Positions 61,965-64,000 of a stretch of 64,000 nt of DNA are shown here, piece after piece; positions within the stretch are counted from its first letter, which is position 1, and each line of letters begins with the position of its first letter. The notes beneath the pieces were generated by a model. It saw only the letters and a list, made by a program, of their open reading frames with translations. It was not told where the DNA came from and made no database searches. The position numbers and the translations under genes are program-made. Source of the stretch: Comamonas suwonensis (GTDB taxonomy: Bacteria > Pseudomonadota > Gammaproteobacteria > Burkholderiales > Burkholderiaceae_C); assembly GCF_012844455.2 (NCBI RefSeq), contig NZ_JABBCQ020000006.1, positions 124,001 through 188,000 on the forward strand, read 5' to 3'.

Positions 61965-62030
61965 CAGCGAGGGCGTTGTCCCCCTCCTTAAAGAGAGGGG
62001 GAAGCGGCAAAGCCGCTCAGGGGGTGAAAG
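61965..62030. repeat. GC-rich intergenic repeat inside the atp operon
   Basis: CCCCCTC-TTAAAGA-GAGGGGG followed by AGCGGCAAAGCCGCT and CAGGGGGTG: two stacked hairpins between atpD and atpC. I know similar elements from Comamonadaceae intergenic regions. On the transcript they could affect the atpD-atpC mRNA. Confidence 0.65.
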
Positions 62031-62034
62031 TCAA

Positions 62035-63468
<1,434 letters not shown>

Positions 63469-63478
63469 TTAAAGCCGT

Positions 63479-64000
63479 TTACACAGCGGCTGCGCCTGCC
63501 ACGATTTCCGACAACTCGGTCGTAATCGCTGCCTGACGCGTCTTGTTGTAGATCAGCTTCAACTCGCCAATGACACTACCTGCGTTGTCGGTCGCGGCCT
63601 TCATGGCCACCATGCGCGCCGATTGCTCGGACGCCATGTTTTCCGCAACGGCCTGGTACACGAGGGACTCTACGTAACGAACCAGCAGTTCGTCGATGAC
63701 GGTTTGAGCGTCAGGCTCGTAGATGTATTCCCAAGCAGTACCGGTCTTCTCGGCTTGCATCTTGTCGGACGACAGGGGGAGCAGCTGCTCCACCACCGAC
63801 TCCTGCTTCATGGTGTTGATGAACTTGGTGTACGAGAGGTACACCGCGCTCAACTTGCCTTCAGCATATTGGTCCAGCAACACCTTGACAGGCCCGATGA
63901 GCTTGTCGAGATGAGGCGTGTCGCCCAGGCCTGTAGCGTGGGAGACCACCTTGGCACCGACTCGGTTCAGGAAACCCATTCCCTTGCCGCCAATGGCCAC
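63479..64000 (-). CDS. atpG: ATP synthase gamma subunit (C-terminal part, cut by window edge)
   Basis: 173 codons visible; the frame runs off the right edge, so the N-terminal part (roughly 115 residues) is missing. The C-terminal helix [20 protein letters not shown] and [19 protein letters not shown] are diagnostic of F1 gamma, the central rotor shaft. Any ATG at the window edge is internal, not the start. Confidence 0.95.
   Translation of the reverse strand: MAIGGKGMGFLNRVGAKVVSHATGLGDTPHLDKLIGPVKVLLDQYAEGKLSAVYLSYTKFINTMKQESVVEQLLPLSSDKMQAEKTGTAWEYIYEPDAQTVIDELLVRYVESLVYQAVAENMASEQSARMVAMKAATDNAGSVIGELKLIYNKTRQAAITTELSEIVAGAAAV

Overview
The window looks like a chromosome segment of a betaproteobacterium of the Comamonadaceae, probably Comamonas or a close relative. 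The grounds are high GC in the housekeeping genes, an rsmB-DUF4390-ntrY-ntrX cluster downstream of rpoC, and short intergenic repeats (TATCAAGCGCTAGAAGCT type) of a kind I associate with this family. No species-level claim is made.

Layout. 1-6019 holds recB (cut by the left edge) and recC on the minus strand. 6164-28678 is a ~22.5 kb genomic island between two 49-bp direct repeats (one mismatch). The right repeat is the 3' half of an intact tRNA-Phe; the left is an orphan 3' tRNA-Phe fragment with its terminator. The island is a mosaic: (a) 6880-14471, a six-gene plus-strand cassette with a glycine-zipper exported protein, a BON-caspase lipoprotein, a DUF4384 exported protein, a 1004-aa tubulin-like GTPase, a zinc-ribbon/TM/TPR protein and a second lipoprotein; (b) 14670-18531, minus-strand genes including a family-A DNA polymerase split into exonuclease and polymerase polypeptides; (c) 18768-21989, small plus-strand mobile-element genes, four of them directly preceded by a hairpin plus T-run, ending with a tyrosine integrase; (d) 22264-28436, a KAP P-loop NTPase and, divergently, a GHKL ATPase with a PD-(D/E)xK-like C-terminal region overlapping an Abi_C protein.

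28633-29700 has tandem tRNA-Phe genes and ntrX. 29741-48240 is core minus-strand sequence. Read in its own direction it runs tRNA-Arg, Tyr, Gly, Thr, tuf, tRNA-Trp, secE, nusG, rplK, rplA, rplJ, rplL, rpoB, rpoC, rsmB, DUF4390, ntrY, ntrX. 48314-55089 is a TetR-regulated RND efflux locus. 55284-61309 holds a di-haem cytochrome c, a YheT-type hydrolase, a LemA/TPM trio and small proteins. 61467-64000 is the end of the ATP synthase operon (atpG partial, atpD, atpC).

The most notable parts are the tubulin-caspase cassette, which appears to link a cytosolic GTPase to a protease on the far side of the inner membrane, and the GHKL-nuclease/Abi_C pair. Both sit in the island where defence or conflict systems would be expected. 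Their functions are inferred from domains and context only; I could not run searches.
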